A stretch of 64,000 bases of DNA, from assembly GCF_001612665.1 (NCBI RefSeq), contig NZ_BDAX01000036.1, positions 1 to 64,000 on the forward strand. The letters are read 5' to 3'. Every line of letters starts with the position of its first letter. The first letter of the stretch is position 1. Source of the DNA: Nocardia alba NBRC 108234 (GTDB taxonomy: Bacteria; Actinomycetota; Actinomycetes; Mycobacteriales; Mycobacteriaceae). Made by a program: the position numbers and the translations under genes. Of this stretch, positions 8,707 to 17,458 are shown piece after piece. The notes below the pieces were generated by a model. The model saw only the letters and a list, made by a program, of their open reading frames with translations, made no database searches and was not told where the DNA came from.

Positions 8707-10370
8707 GCGAGAAGACGAACGGGACGCCGAACCGGAGTTCGGCCGCGGCGGACCGCGCGTTGCTGACGGTGCGGGACCTGCGGATCGCGTATCGGACCGG
8801 TACGGGATCGTCGGTGCCGGCGCTGCGTGGCGTGTCGATCGAGGTCGCGCGCGGCGAGGTCGTCGCCCTCGTCGGCGAATCGGGCTCGGGCAAGTCGACG
8901 TTGGCGCACGCGGTGATCGGGCTGCTCGGCGACTCGGCGAGTATCGTCGCGGGCACGATCGAATTCGCCGGTGAGCCGGTCGATCCGGGCGACGAGAAGG
9001 CATTGCGGCGGCTGCGCGGGGCGCGGGTGGGCTTCGTGCCGCAGGATCCCGGCCTCTCGCTCAATCCGGTACTGCGGGTCGGTGATCAGGTGGCGGAGGC
9101 GCTGCTGGTGCATCGGCTGGCCGATCGCCGTGGCGCGGCGATCCAGGCCCTCGAGCTCCTGGAGGAAGTCGGGCTGGATCAGCCACGGGTGCGGGCGCGC
9201 CAGTATCCGCACGAACTGTCCGGCGGGCAGCGCCAGCGCGTGCTGATCGCGATCGCGCTGGCCTGCGGGCCCGAACTGATCATCGCGGACGAGCCGACGA
9301 GCGCGCTCGACGCGACGGTGGCCCGGCAGGTGCTCGACCGGCTCGCCGAGCGGATCGCAGCACGCGGCACGGCGGTACTGCTGATCACCCACGACCTGGC
9401 CGTCGCCGCGGAACGAGCCGATCGGCTGGTGGTTCTCGAACAGGGCGAGGTCGTCGAATCCGGCACTACCGCACAGGTGCTGACCCAGCCGACCCAGCCG
9501 TACACGCGCCGCCTGCTCGCCGCCTCGCCTGCCCTCTCGCCCACCGAATTCCGGCCACCGCGCCCCAGGGCGCAGACACCGTTGCTCTCGGTGCACGCGC
9601 TGCACAAGCGCTTCCACGCGGGATCGGGGTCCATCACCGCCGTCGACGATGTGCAGTTCAGTCTCGATCGCGGCGAAACGCTGGCGCTGGTCGGCGAATC
9701 CGGTTCCGGCAAGTCGACGACGGCGCGCATCGCGCTGCGACTCACCGACGCCGACAGCGGGACGGTGACCTTCGACGGCCACGACCTCACCAGCGCCCGC
9801 CGAACCCGCCTGCGCACGCTGCGCCGACGCTTCCAGGTGGTGTACCAGAACCCGTACTCCTCGCTGGATCCGCGCTGGGAAGTGGCCGACATCATCGCCG
9901 AACCGCTGCGCGCCTACGGGATCGGCAATCGCGCCGAGCGGGTCGCGCAGCTCCTCGAACAGGTCGCGCTACCGGCGGATTTCACCGCGCGCAGGCCCGC
10001 GGAACTGTCGGGCGGTCAACGCCAGCGCGTGGCGATCGCCCGCGCGCTGGCCCTGCACCCCGACCTGCTGGTGCTCGACGAACCGGTCTCGGCGCTCGAC
10101 GCCTCGGTGCAGGCGCAGATCCTCGACCTGCTCGACACGCTGCAGCACGAACTCTCCCTCGGCTACCTGTTCATCTCCCACGACCTGGCCGTGGTGCGCC
10201 GGATCAGCGACCGGGTCGCGGTGATGCGCCACGGTCGCGTCGTCGAGACCGGGCCTACCGCGACCCTGTTCACCGATCCGCGACACCCGTACACGCGCGA
10301 GCTGCTCGCGGCGATCCCCACGCCGGGCGTCCGGATCGATCCCCTCGACGGAAAGGACCTCACCCGATGA
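8703..10370 (+). CDS. ABC transporter double ATPase (DppD-DppF type fusion)
   Basis: A 555-aa protein with two complete ATPase domains. Domain 1 has Walker A GESGSGKST, signature LSGGQRQR and Walker B LIIADEPTSALD. Domain 2 starts around residue 295 with Walker A GESGSGKST, QNPYSSLDPR, LSGGQRQR and LLVLDEPVSALD. Both carry the oligopeptide-type C-terminal extension with QPYTRRLLA and HPYTRELLA. The natural fusion supplies both ATPases that Dpp/Opp systems normally encode as two genes. The ATG is within a 4-base overlap, so the long open reading upstream (from 7905) is a shadow in the permease genes. Confidence 0.93.
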   Translation: MSEKTNGTPNRSSAAADRALLTVRDLRIAYRTGTGSSVPALRGVSIEVARGEVVALVGESGSGKSTLAHAVIGLLGDSASIVAGTIEFAGEPVDPGDEKALRRLRGARVGFVPQDPGLSLNPVLRVGDQVAEALLVHRLADRRGAAIQALELLEEVGLDQPRVRARQYPHELSGGQRQRVLIAIALACGPELIIADEPTSALDATVARQVLDRLAERIAARGTAVLLITHDLAVAAERADRLVVLEQGEVVESGTTAQVLTQPTQPYTRRLLAASPALSPTEFRPPRPRAQTPLLSVHALHKRFHAGSGSITAVDDVQFSLDRGETLALVGESGSGKSTTARIALRLTDADSGTVTFDGHDLTSARRTRLRTLRRRFQVVYQNPYSSLDPRWEVADIIAEPLRAYGIGNRAERVAQLLEQVALPADFTARRPAELSGGQRQRVAIARALALHPDLLVLDEPVSALDASVQAQILDLLDTLQHELSLGYLFISHDLAVVRRISDRVAVMRHGRVVETGPTATLFTDPRHPYTRELLAAIPTPGVRIDPLDGKDLTR

Positions 10371-11497
10371 GCAAGCCCAGACTGTTCCTCGGCATCGAAA
10401 CGGTCGGCACCGGAACGCATCCCGCGTCCTGGCGGCGCGCCGATTCCGGCGCCGAAGACCTGTTCACCGCCCACTACTGGACAGCTGTGGTCTCCTCGGC
10501 CGAGGAAAGCGGATTCGACGCCGTCTTCCTGCCCGACTCGTTCGCCGTCCAGTCCGGTGGCGCGGCCGTGACCCGAGGCAGGCTCGACGCCGTCGCGATC
10601 GCCGCCCGCGCCGCCCCGCTGACCAGCCGGGTCGGCCTGATCCCGCAGGTCTCGGTCACCCATACCGAACCGTTCCACACGTCCAAGGCCGTGAGCGCGC
10701 TCGACTTCGCGAGCCTGGGCCGGGCGGGCTGGGAAGTGACCGTATCCACCACCGATGCCGAAGCGAAAGCGTTCGGGCGCAAGGAGAGTCAAGGCCCGAA
10801 GTCGCTGTGGCACGAGGCCGACGAAGCGATCGAGGTCGTGACCCGGCTGTGGGACAGCTGGGAGGACGGCGCCGAGATCCGCGACGTGCCCACCGGCCGG
10901 TTCATCGACCGTGACCGCCTGCACTACATCGACTTCGCCGGCGACAACTTCTCGGTCAAAGGCCCCGCGATCACCCCGCGTTCGCCCCAGGGTCAGCCGA
11001 TCGTCACGGTCCGTGCCGAGGGCCCCGAGTCGACCGAGGTCGCTGTCCGCCGCGCCGACCTCATCCGGATCGACGCCCCCGACCTCCCCACCGCCGCCGC
11101 GCACCGCGAGGCTTTGCGCGCGGCGATCGCCACCGAGGGTCGCGATCCCGACACCGTGGCGATCCTGCTAAATCTGGCTGTCCACCTTGCTGATTCGACA
11201 GACACGGCCTGGTCCGGGGTGCACGAGCTCGAGCGCTGGGCACCGGATCACCCGCCGCTCGGTCCCGATCGCTTCCACCATGTCGGAACCGCCGCCGCCC
11301 TCGACGATCTGCTCGCCGAGATCACCCGCGCCGACGCCGTCGACGGCGTAGTCCTGCGACCGCTGGCCCTGCGCGCGTCGCTGATCGAACTCACCACCCA
11401 CCGGACCGCCCTCGCGCCCACCGCGACGACCCTGCGTGAGCGCCTCGGACTTGCCCGTCCCCTCAGCCGATACGCCACGACAGGAGCAGCGCGGTGA
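10367..11497 (+). CDS. LLM class flavin-dependent oxidoreductase (2 of 4)
   Basis: A 376-aa luciferase-like monooxygenase. It opens with KPRLFLGIETVGTGTHPASWRR, then has SAEESGFDAVFLPDSFAV, AARAAPLTSRVGLIPQVSVTH, and GRAGWEVTVSTTDAEAKAFG; the last corresponds to the RxxWN(V)VTS segment of the NtaA/SnaA/DszA branch. These enzymes oxidise substrates such as nitrilotriacetate, dibenzothiophene sulfone or sulfonates with FMNH2. The central segment (residues ~180-330) is shorter than in the next gene. Four-base overlaps on both sides tie it to the transporter and to the DszA-like gene. Confidence 0.87.
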   Translation: MSKPRLFLGIETVGTGTHPASWRRADSGAEDLFTAHYWTAVVSSAEESGFDAVFLPDSFAVQSGGAAVTRGRLDAVAIAARAAPLTSRVGLIPQVSVTHTEPFHTSKAVSALDFASLGRAGWEVTVSTTDAEAKAFGRKESQGPKSLWHEADEAIEVVTRLWDSWEDGAEIRDVPTGRFIDRDRLHYIDFAGDNFSVKGPAITPRSPQGQPIVTVRAEGPESTEVAVRRADLIRIDAPDLPTAAAHREALRAAIATEGRDPDTVAILLNLAVHLADSTDTAWSGVHELERWAPDHPPLGPDRFHHVGTAAALDDLLAEITRADAVDGVVLRPLALRASLIELTTHRTALAPTATTLRERLGLARPLSRYATTGAAR

Positions 11498-12861
11498 CCT
11501 CGAAGCCACGCAAGCAAGTCCACCTCGCCGCGCATTTCCCCGGCGTCAACAACACCACCGTCTGGGCCGATCCGGCGTCGAAATCGCAGGTCGATTTCGA
11601 GTCCTTCGAGCATCTGGCGCGCACCGCCGAACGTGGCCTCTTCGACTTCTTCTTCCTGGCCGAGGGGCTGCGGCTGCGCGAGCATCGCGGGCACATCCAC
11701 GACCTGGATGTGGTCGGCAGGCCGGACACCTTCACCGTGCTCAACGCGGTGGCGGCGGTGACCGAGCGGCTCGGCCTGGCCGGCACCATCAACAGCACCT
11801 ACAACGAACCGTTCGAGGTGGCCAAGCAGTTCGCCTCGCTCGATCACCTCTCCGGCGGTCGGGCCGCGTGGAACGTGGTCACCTCCTCCGACGCGTTCAC
11901 CGGCGAGAACTTCCGGCGCGGCGGCTACCTCGAACACGGTGAGCGGTATCGGCGAGCCGAACAGGTGGTCGCCGCGACCAGGGCGCTGTGGGACAGCTGG
12001 CCCACCGACTCGCTGGTGATCGATCGGGAGCGGGGGATCTTCGCTCACGAGGTCCCCGAAACCGCTTTCCGGAGTTCACAATTCGACTTCACGGCGCCGT
12101 TCGTCGTGCCGCCGAGCCCGCAGGGGCATCCGGTGTTGTTGCAGGCGGGCGATTCCGACGAAGGCCGCGAGTTCGGTGCGAAGAGCGCCGACGCGATCTT
12201 CACCGGACACGGCACCCTCGAGGCGGGCCAGAAGTTCTACGCCGATATCAAAGGTCGACTGGCGAAATACGGTCGCGCGCACAGTGATCTGCTGGTGTTG
12301 CCCGCGGCCACCTTCGTGCTCGGCGATTCCGCGGCGCACGCGCACGAGCGGGCCCGTGAGATCCGCCTCCAGCAGGTGAGCCCGCAGACCGCGATCGCCT
12401 TCCTCGAACAGGTGTGGGGCCGTGACCTCTCCGGCTACGACCCCGACGGGCCGCTGCCCGATGTCGAGCCCGACGCCGCCGCCGAGATCACCCGTGGCCG
12501 GGTTCGGCACACGAAAGATCCACTGGCCGTGGCGAACGCCTGGCGTGCGCAAGCCGAGGCGGGCAACCTCAGCATCCGCGAACTCATCATCGAGGTCACC
12601 GCCCGCCAGCAGTTCATCGGCACCCCCGCCCAGGTCGCCGAGCAGATCGACCACTACGTGCAGTCCGACGCGGCCGACGGGTTCATCCTCGTCCCGCACC
12701 TGACACCCGCCGGGCTCGACGAGTTCGTCGACACCGTGGTCCCCGAACTGCAGGAACGCGGCAGCTTCCGCACCGAGTACACCGGCACCACCCTGCGCGA
12801 CCATCTCGGTCTGCGTCACCCCCACCACCCCACCGTCGCCGAAGGAGCACGCGCGTCATGA
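11494..12861 (+). CDS. NtaA/SnaA/DszA-family FMN-dependent monooxygenase (3 of 4)
   Basis: A 455-aa full-length member of the NtaA/DmoA/DszA group. Recognisable blocks are VHLAAHFPGVNNTTVW at the N-terminus, FEHLARTAERGLFDFFFLAEG, GLAGTINSTYNEPFEVAKQFASLDHLSGGRAAWNVVTS, and the later HPVLLQAGDSDEGREFGAKSADAIFTG. The family cleaves C-S or C-N bonds in sulfones, dimethyl sulfide or aminopolycarboxylates using FMNH2 from a separate reductase. The start is a GTG within a 4-base overlap (GTGA). This gene gives the strongest enzymatic hint that the cluster degrades an imported organosulfur compound; the exact substrate is not readable. Confidence 0.9.
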   Translation: MTSKPRKQVHLAAHFPGVNNTTVWADPASKSQVDFESFEHLARTAERGLFDFFFLAEGLRLREHRGHIHDLDVVGRPDTFTVLNAVAAVTERLGLAGTINSTYNEPFEVAKQFASLDHLSGGRAAWNVVTSSDAFTGENFRRGGYLEHGERYRRAEQVVAATRALWDSWPTDSLVIDRERGIFAHEVPETAFRSSQFDFTAPFVVPPSPQGHPVLLQAGDSDEGREFGAKSADAIFTGHGTLEAGQKFYADIKGRLAKYGRAHSDLLVLPAATFVLGDSAAHAHERAREIRLQQVSPQTAIAFLEQVWGRDLSGYDPDGPLPDVEPDAAAEITRGRVRHTKDPLAVANAWRAQAEAGNLSIRELIIEVTARQQFIGTPAQVAEQIDHYVQSDAADGFILVPHLTPAGLDEFVDTVVPELQERGSFRTEYTGTTLRDHLGLRHPHHPTVAEGARAS

Positions 12862-13667
12862 CGATCACCGTCGAGAACCCGACCCCCACCACGACATTCA
12901 CCGACGACTGGTCGCGCTGGCACCACGCCCGCGAGGACGCCCTGCGCGATCCGCTCGGCTGGCTCAGCCTGGCGGGCCTGCACTGGCTCACCGACAGCCC
13001 CGAGCGTCTCGACGGCATCCCCGGCACCTGGTGGGTCACCGACGAGAAGGTGTTCATCACCGCGCAGCCCGCCGACCGGCTCGATGTGGACGGCGAGCGA
13101 ATCGGCGGCGTGCAGATCGTGAAGCCGGTGGAAGGCGCGCCGGGGGTCAGCGTGTTCAACGAGGCGAAGATCTTCGAGGTGATCCGGCGCTCCGGGCAGT
13201 ACGCGGTGCGCGTGCACGATCCGGCCACGCCGACGCTGACCGCGTTCACCGGGGTCAAGGCCTACCCGGTCGACCCGCGCTGGGTCGTCACCGGGCGTTT
13301 CACCGCCTTCGAGGACGCCCGCACCGTCACCACCGGCGCCGTGGTCGACGGGCTCGAGCACCACCACAGCGCCGCGGGAATCATCGAGTTCCGCGTCGGC
13401 GACAGCGACGAGACGCTGCTCGCCTTCGGCACTCCCGACAACCTGAAGGTGCTGTTCACTGACGCCACCAGCGGCATCACCACCTACCCGGCCGCTAGAT
13501 CGCTGGCGATCGGTGCGGTCGAGGCCGACGGGACCGTCACCCTCGACTTCAACCGGGCCGTGAACCTGCCCTGCGCGTTCACCGACTTCGCCACCTGCCC
13601 TGTCGCGCCGGCCGAGAACCGGCTGCGCGTGGCGATCGAAGCGGGAGAACAGGATCCGAAACTATGA
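12858..13667 (+). CDS. DUF1684 domain-containing protein
   Basis: A 269-aa soluble protein with the DUF1684 signature: DDWSRWHHAREDALRDPLGWLSLAGLHWL at the N-terminus and FNRAVNLPCAFTDFATCPV followed by AENRLRVAIEAGE near the C-terminus. No catalytic function is established for the domain that I know of. The conserved PCAFTDFATCP block has two cysteines and is probably functional. Four-base overlaps to a monooxygenase on each side indicate co-translation, so it likely works in the same pathway, perhaps on the product of the DszA-like enzyme (inference). Confidence 0.88.
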   Translation: MTITVENPTPTTTFTDDWSRWHHAREDALRDPLGWLSLAGLHWLTDSPERLDGIPGTWWVTDEKVFITAQPADRLDVDGERIGGVQIVKPVEGAPGVSVFNEAKIFEVIRRSGQYAVRVHDPATPTLTAFTGVKAYPVDPRWVVTGRFTAFEDARTVTTGAVVDGLEHHHSAAGIIEFRVGDSDETLLAFGTPDNLKVLFTDATSGITTYPAARSLAIGAVEADGTVTLDFNRAVNLPCAFTDFATCPVAPAENRLRVAIEAGEQDPKL

Positions 13668-14812
13668 GCGTCGGGCTGTCGATTCTCGATCTGTCACCGA
13701 TCAGCGAAGGGTCGAGTGCGGCACAGGCATTGCGCAATACCGTCGACCTGGCGCGGCACGCCGAGCAGTGGGGGTATCGGCGATTCTGGCTGGCCGAACA
13801 CCATTTCGTGTCGGTGGCGAGTTCGTCGTCGCTGACGCTGCTCGGGTTGGTCGCCGCGGCGACCTCGCGTATCCGGGTGGGGACCGGTGCGGTGCAGGTG
13901 GGCCATCACACGTCGGCCTCGATCGTGGAGGCCTTCGGCACCGTCGACGCGCTGTATCCGGGACGACTCGACCTGGGTCTGGGCCGGTCGGGCCATCGAC
14001 GCAGCCAGTTCGGTGCCTCGGCGACGACCACCAAGGGCGGGCACCCGGTGCTGGACACGGTCACCGGGCGGACCGAGGTGCGTGACGGTGTCGTGGTGCC
14101 GCCGCCGTTCGATCCACGCCGGGTCACCGACCGCTCGAGGTTCCTCGCCTCGGTCGAGGCGCTGCAACAGCCCGGTGCGCAGGCGCTGGACTTCGCCGAC
14201 CAGGTGGCCGAGGTTCAGGCGCTGCTCGAGGGCCGCTACTTCACCGGCAGCGGTGTCGAACTGCACGCCGTTCCCGGCGAGGGGATCGACACCGAGCTCT
14301 GGCTGTTCGGCAGTTCGGCGGGCGAGAGCGCGGAGCTGGCGGGCAAGTCGGGGTTGCCGTTCGCGGCGGCCTACCATGTCGCGCCGGGATCGGCACTGGA
14401 CGCGGTCGCGGCGTATCGGGCGGCGTTCCGGCCGTCGGAGCAGCTGGCCGAACCGTATGTCATCGTCTCGGCCGACGTCGTCGCCGCCGCCGACGACAAC
14501 ACCGCGCGCCACCACGCGAGCACCTACGGGCATTGGGTCCACAGCATCCGCAGCGGCGGCGCGGCCGAATACCCCGACCCCGCGACGACGTCCCCGCTCA
14601 CCTCGGATCAGCACCGCCTCGTCGAGGACCGGCTGGCCTCCCAGATCGTCGGATCACCCACCACCGTGGTCGAGCGGCTCGAGGCTCTCCAACGGGTCAC
14701 CGGCGCAGACGAATTGCTCATCACCACCATCACCCACGACCACGCCGACCGGCTCGAGTCACACCGCCTGCTGGCCGAGGCGTGGGAATCGCGCACCGCC
14801 CGCGCCGCCTGA
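13664..14812 (+). CDS. LLM class flavin-dependent oxidoreductase (4 of 4)
   Basis: A 382-aa luciferase-like protein of the short-chain MsnO8/YhbW-like branch. It has LSILDLSPISEG at the start, then HAEQWGYRRFWLAEHHF, AAATSRIRVGTGAVQVGHHTSASIVEAFGTVDALYPGRLDLGLGRSG, and LWLFGSSAGESAELAGKSGLPFAAAYH, all typical. The middle (residues ~115-165) is divergent. It is the last gene of the operon, coupled by a 4-base overlap, and is followed 12 bases later by a terminator-like hairpin. Substrate unknown. Confidence 0.88.
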   Translation: MSVGLSILDLSPISEGSSAAQALRNTVDLARHAEQWGYRRFWLAEHHFVSVASSSSLTLLGLVAAATSRIRVGTGAVQVGHHTSASIVEAFGTVDALYPGRLDLGLGRSGHRRSQFGASATTTKGGHPVLDTVTGRTEVRDGVVVPPPFDPRRVTDRSRFLASVEALQQPGAQALDFADQVAEVQALLEGRYFTGSGVELHAVPGEGIDTELWLFGSSAGESAELAGKSGLPFAAAYHVAPGSALDAVAAYRAAFRPSEQLAEPYVIVSADVVAAADDNTARHHASTYGHWVHSIRSGGAAEYPDPATTSPLTSDQHRLVEDRLASQIVGSPTTVVERLEALQRVTGADELLITTITHDHADRLESHRLLAEAWESRTARAA

Positions 14813-14824
14813 CCACGCCGCGCC

Positions 14825-14870
14825 CCGAGGGCGCCCCGCACCGTCGACTCGACCTCGGGGCGCCCTTCGG
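14825..14870 (+). terminator. Hairpin after the riboswitch-led operon
   Basis: CCGAGGGCGCCCCG (14825-14838) can pair with CGGGGCGCCCTTCGG (14856-14870) with one bulged base. It begins 12 bases after the last monooxygenase stop and lies between convergent genes, so it most likely ends the operon. There is no U-tract, as usual in this GC range. Confidence 0.65.
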
Positions 14871-14973
14871 CTGTCCGAGGTCCATCGCCTGTCCCGACGG
14901 TGTCCCAGCCCTACCCGCCGATCTCCGCGACACCGGCAGCCGCGCTGAAGACGCCCCTGACCTGCGCCAGGAT

Positions 14974-16116
14974 TCAGGTGCCGTTCATCACCGCAAGCAC
15001 ATCCGGTGCGGCGAAGAAGCGGGTACGGGCTCGAGTTACTTCGACGAGAATCCCCGCCTCCACCAGTTTCTCGACATTCAAGGTGGCGGAACGGTGGGTG
15101 ACGTCGAGTGCCTTCATCGCGTTCGCGATGCCGATGATCGGGGAACGGAACAGCTCGTCGATCAGGATCGGGAGTAGGCCCGACGAACGGGCTCTCGCCA
15201 CGCGCAGCCTGAGTTCGGTTCGCAGCGCGTCCAGGCGCACGGCGCGGGCCAGGCTGTCGCGGGCCTGCTCCTCGATGACCTCGAGAAAGAAGTCGAACCA
15301 GCCGAGCCAGTCACCTTCGGTCGAAACACGCAGCAAGCCTTCGTAATACCGGTCTCGACGCGGCTCGATATAGGCCGAGAGGTCGAGCAAGGGGCCCGGC
15401 AGCAACTGCCACTCGACCAGGAGCATCACCACGAGCAACCGGCCGATGCGGCCGTTGCCGTCGATGAACGGGTGGATCGCCTCGAACTGATAGTGCACCG
15501 CGGCGATCGCCAACAGCGGCGGCAGCTCTCCGTCGGCGTGCAGGAACTTCTCGAAGGCATCCAGACCTTGCCACAGGGATTCCGGCGGCGGCGGAACGTA
15601 TTTCGCCGTGTCGATGGTAGAGCCGGGCGGTCCGATCCAATTCTGGCTGCGCCGGAATTCACCGGGCGTGGCGTAGTCCCCACGCACGCCGGTCATCAGA
15701 ATTCGATGCGCTTCGCGCAGGAGCGACAAACTCAACGGCAAGCGCCTGCCGGGATCGAGGACATGATCCATCGCGCTCATGTAGTTGAACACTTCCTGGA
15801 CGTCGCCCCGAGGCCGCGCGGGCCGCTCGACCTCGTACATCGCCACGTCCGATAGCGACGCGACGATGCCCTCGATCCGGCTCGACAAAACGGCCTCGCG
15901 GCGCACCAGTGCCCGGCCGAACAGTTCGGGACTCGGCAGTCCGCGCCCGAGACCGGCCAGCTCACCGACCGCCCGATCCGCACTGGACAGTCTGCGGACA
16001 AGTTTCGGCGACATCTGAACGATCGGCGGCAACGGCGGCGGCGAGAATGCGCGGTAACCATTGTCCGCACGCACGACATTGGCCTGCTGAGCGGCGCAGA
16101 AGTCTTCCAGAAGCAT
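14974..16116 (-). CDS. Fic family protein with C-terminal winged helix
   Basis: A 380-aa Fic-domain enzyme of the long, three-part type. The inhibitory motif SxxxEG is at residues 78-83 (SSRIEG), placing it among class II Fic proteins with an N-terminal inhibitory helix. The catalytic motif HPFIDGNGRIGR is intact at 215-226, so AMP-transfer (or other NMP-transfer) activity is expected. The last ~55 residues (NAMKALDVTHRSATLNVEKLVEAGILVEVT) read as a winged helix that could bind DNA. ATG follows GAGGGG by 8 nt. Directly upstream are two long palindromes that could be its operator. Target protein unknown; no antitoxin gene lies next to it, in line with self-inhibition in cis. Confidence 0.92.
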   Translation of the reverse strand: MLLEDFCAAQQANVVRADNGYRAFSPPPLPPIVQMSPKLVRRLSSADRAVGELAGLGRGLPSPELFGRALVRREAVLSSRIEGIVASLSDVAMYEVERPARPRGDVQEVFNYMSAMDHVLDPGRRLPLSLSLLREAHRILMTGVRGDYATPGEFRRSQNWIGPPGSTIDTAKYVPPPPESLWQGLDAFEKFLHADGELPPLLAIAAVHYQFEAIHPFIDGNGRIGRLLVVMLLVEWQLLPGPLLDLSAYIEPRRDRYYEGLLRVSTEGDWLGWFDFFLEVIEEQARDSLARAVRLDALRTELRLRVARARSSGLLPILIDELFRSPIIGIANAMKALDVTHRSATLNVEKLVEAGILVEVTRARTRFFAAPDVLAVMNGT

Positions 16117-16142
16117 CCGCTCAACCCCTCACGACGGCATCC

Positions 16143-16172
16143 AGTGATACTTTTCGACTGAAAAGTATCACT
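16143..16172. promoter_or_regulatory. Palindrome 1 upstream of fic (probable operator)
   Basis: A perfect 13-base inverted repeat, AGTGATACTTTTC, with a GACT spacer. It lies 26 bases upstream of the fic ATG. In the fic direction its outer part contains GATACT, which could act as a -10 element, so a bound protein would block transcription. It shares the core TACTTTT-N6-AAAAGTA with palindrome 2. Confidence 0.7.
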
Positions 16173-16210
16173 AATGAAGGGTAATGGTACTTAAGTAGCA
16201 CTACCAACCG

Positions 16211-16244
16211 CTTGTGCTACTTTTCGGACAAAAAGTAGCACAAG
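16211..16244. promoter_or_regulatory. Palindrome 2 upstream of fic (probable operator)
   Basis: A perfect 14-base inverted repeat, CTTGTGCTACTTTT, around the spacer CGGACA. The inner core TACTTTT-N6-AAAAGTA and the CG after the first arm match palindrome 1. The two centres are 70 bases apart. Between them is a third, shorter palindrome TACTTAAGTA (16188-16197) and a half-site-like GTAGCACTA. The arrangement suits cooperative binding of a dimeric regulator, most simply the Fic winged helix. Confidence 0.65.
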
Positions 16245-16255
16245 GTAGGGCGGAT

Positions 16256-17257
16256 CTACGCGCTGAGCGGGGCCGCCGATACGCCGTAGCCGAGGTTGGT
16301 GAGGACTTCGCTGGTGGCCTTGGCGAAGTTCAAGGTGATGAAGTGCAGGCAGGGGGCGCCTTCGTCGGTGAGGCGCTGGGCCATTTCGGTGGCGATCTGG
16401 ATGCCTTCGGCGCGCACGGCGGCGCGGTCTTCTTCCGGGCCGGTGCCCGCGGCGCGGGTGAGCCGGGCCACGACGTCGGCGGGGACGGGGCGGCCGCTGA
16501 GTTCCTCGGCGCGCGCGACCGTGCGCAAGGAGGTGATGGGCATCAGCTCGGGGATGATCGGCTTGGCGCCCTCGATGGGGTCCATGGCGATCACCCGGTC
16601 GCGCAGACGCAGGTAGTGCTCGACGTCGAAGAACATCTGGGTGATCGAGTACTCCGCGCCCGCACGCAGTTTCGCCGCCAGGTGGCGGGTGTCGTGGTCG
16701 AGGTCGGGCGAGCGATGGTGGCCCTGGGGGAACGAGGCGACACCCACGTGGAAGTCACCGAGGTCGCGCACGATGCGGACCAGTTCCTCGGCGTATTCGA
16801 CGCCGCCGGGGTGCTTGGCCCATTCACCCAACGGGTCACCGGGCGGGTCGCCGCGCAGGACCAGCACATTGCAGATGCCGGAGTCGGCATAGGAGCCGAT
16901 CAGGGAGCGCAGTTCGGCGATGCTGTGCCCGACCGCGGTGAGGTGGGCGACCGGGAGCAGGGTGGTTTCCTGCGCGAGTTCACCGGTGATGCGCACGGTG
17001 CGGTCGCGGGTGGAACCGCCCGCGCCGTAGGTCATCGACACGAAGGCGGGATGCAGGCGTTCGAACTCGCGGACCGCGCGCCACAGCCGGGCCTCGCCCG
17101 CTTCGTCGCGCGGCGGGTTGAACTCCACCGAGAACGGCACGCCGTTACCCGAATGGGTGCGCAGACTCTGCACCACCGAGGGGGTGTTCGAGACGATCGA
17201 CGGCCGCTGGGCGGGTCGATCTGGGGTCGAACTTCCCCGTCCATTGTCGAAATCCAC
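16256..17257 (-). CDS. metF: Methylenetetrahydrofolate reductase
   Basis: A 333-aa TIM-barrel enzyme that reduces 5,10-methylene-THF to 5-methyl-THF for methionine synthesis. Landmarks: FSVEFNPPRDEAGE with the catalytic Glu, FVSMTYGAGGSTRDRT, NVLVLRGDPPGDP, a GVASFPQGHH segment, and AGAEYSITQMFFDVEHY. It corresponds by context to M. tuberculosis Rv2172c, next to idsA2. The first ~30 residues are Ser/Pro-rich and low in homology, so the true start may be slightly downstream. Divergent from idsA2 with a 201-base gap. No SAM riboswitch was seen before it. Confidence 0.9.
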   Translation of the reverse strand: MDFDNGRGSSTPDRPAQRPSIVSNTPSVVQSLRTHSGNGVPFSVEFNPPRDEAGEARLWRAVREFERLHPAFVSMTYGAGGSTRDRTVRITGELAQETTLLPVAHLTAVGHSIAELRSLIGSYADSGICNVLVLRGDPPGDPLGEWAKHPGGVEYAEELVRIVRDLGDFHVGVASFPQGHHRSPDLDHDTRHLAAKLRAGAEYSITQMFFDVEHYLRLRDRVIAMDPIEGAKPIIPELMPITSLRTVARAEELSGRPVPADVVARLTRAAGTGPEEDRAAVRAEGIQIATEMAQRLTDEGAPCLHFITLNFAKATSEVLTNLGYGVSAAPLSA

Positions 17258-17458
17258 CGGCTCAGTCTAGAGGGAGGCGATGACGCCGCGGCACCGACTG
17301 GAAAACCGGCAGCCGAACACCGGACGATCCGTCGAGGCCGGTAGGCGTGCCACACCCGAACCCGGGGTGTGGGCTGCGTCGCAGCGACCCTGTGCGCCGA
17401 GGGCGCGCCCGGCGTGCCCGCGTATCGTTCGAGACAACGCTGGTGACCGCACCACCGA

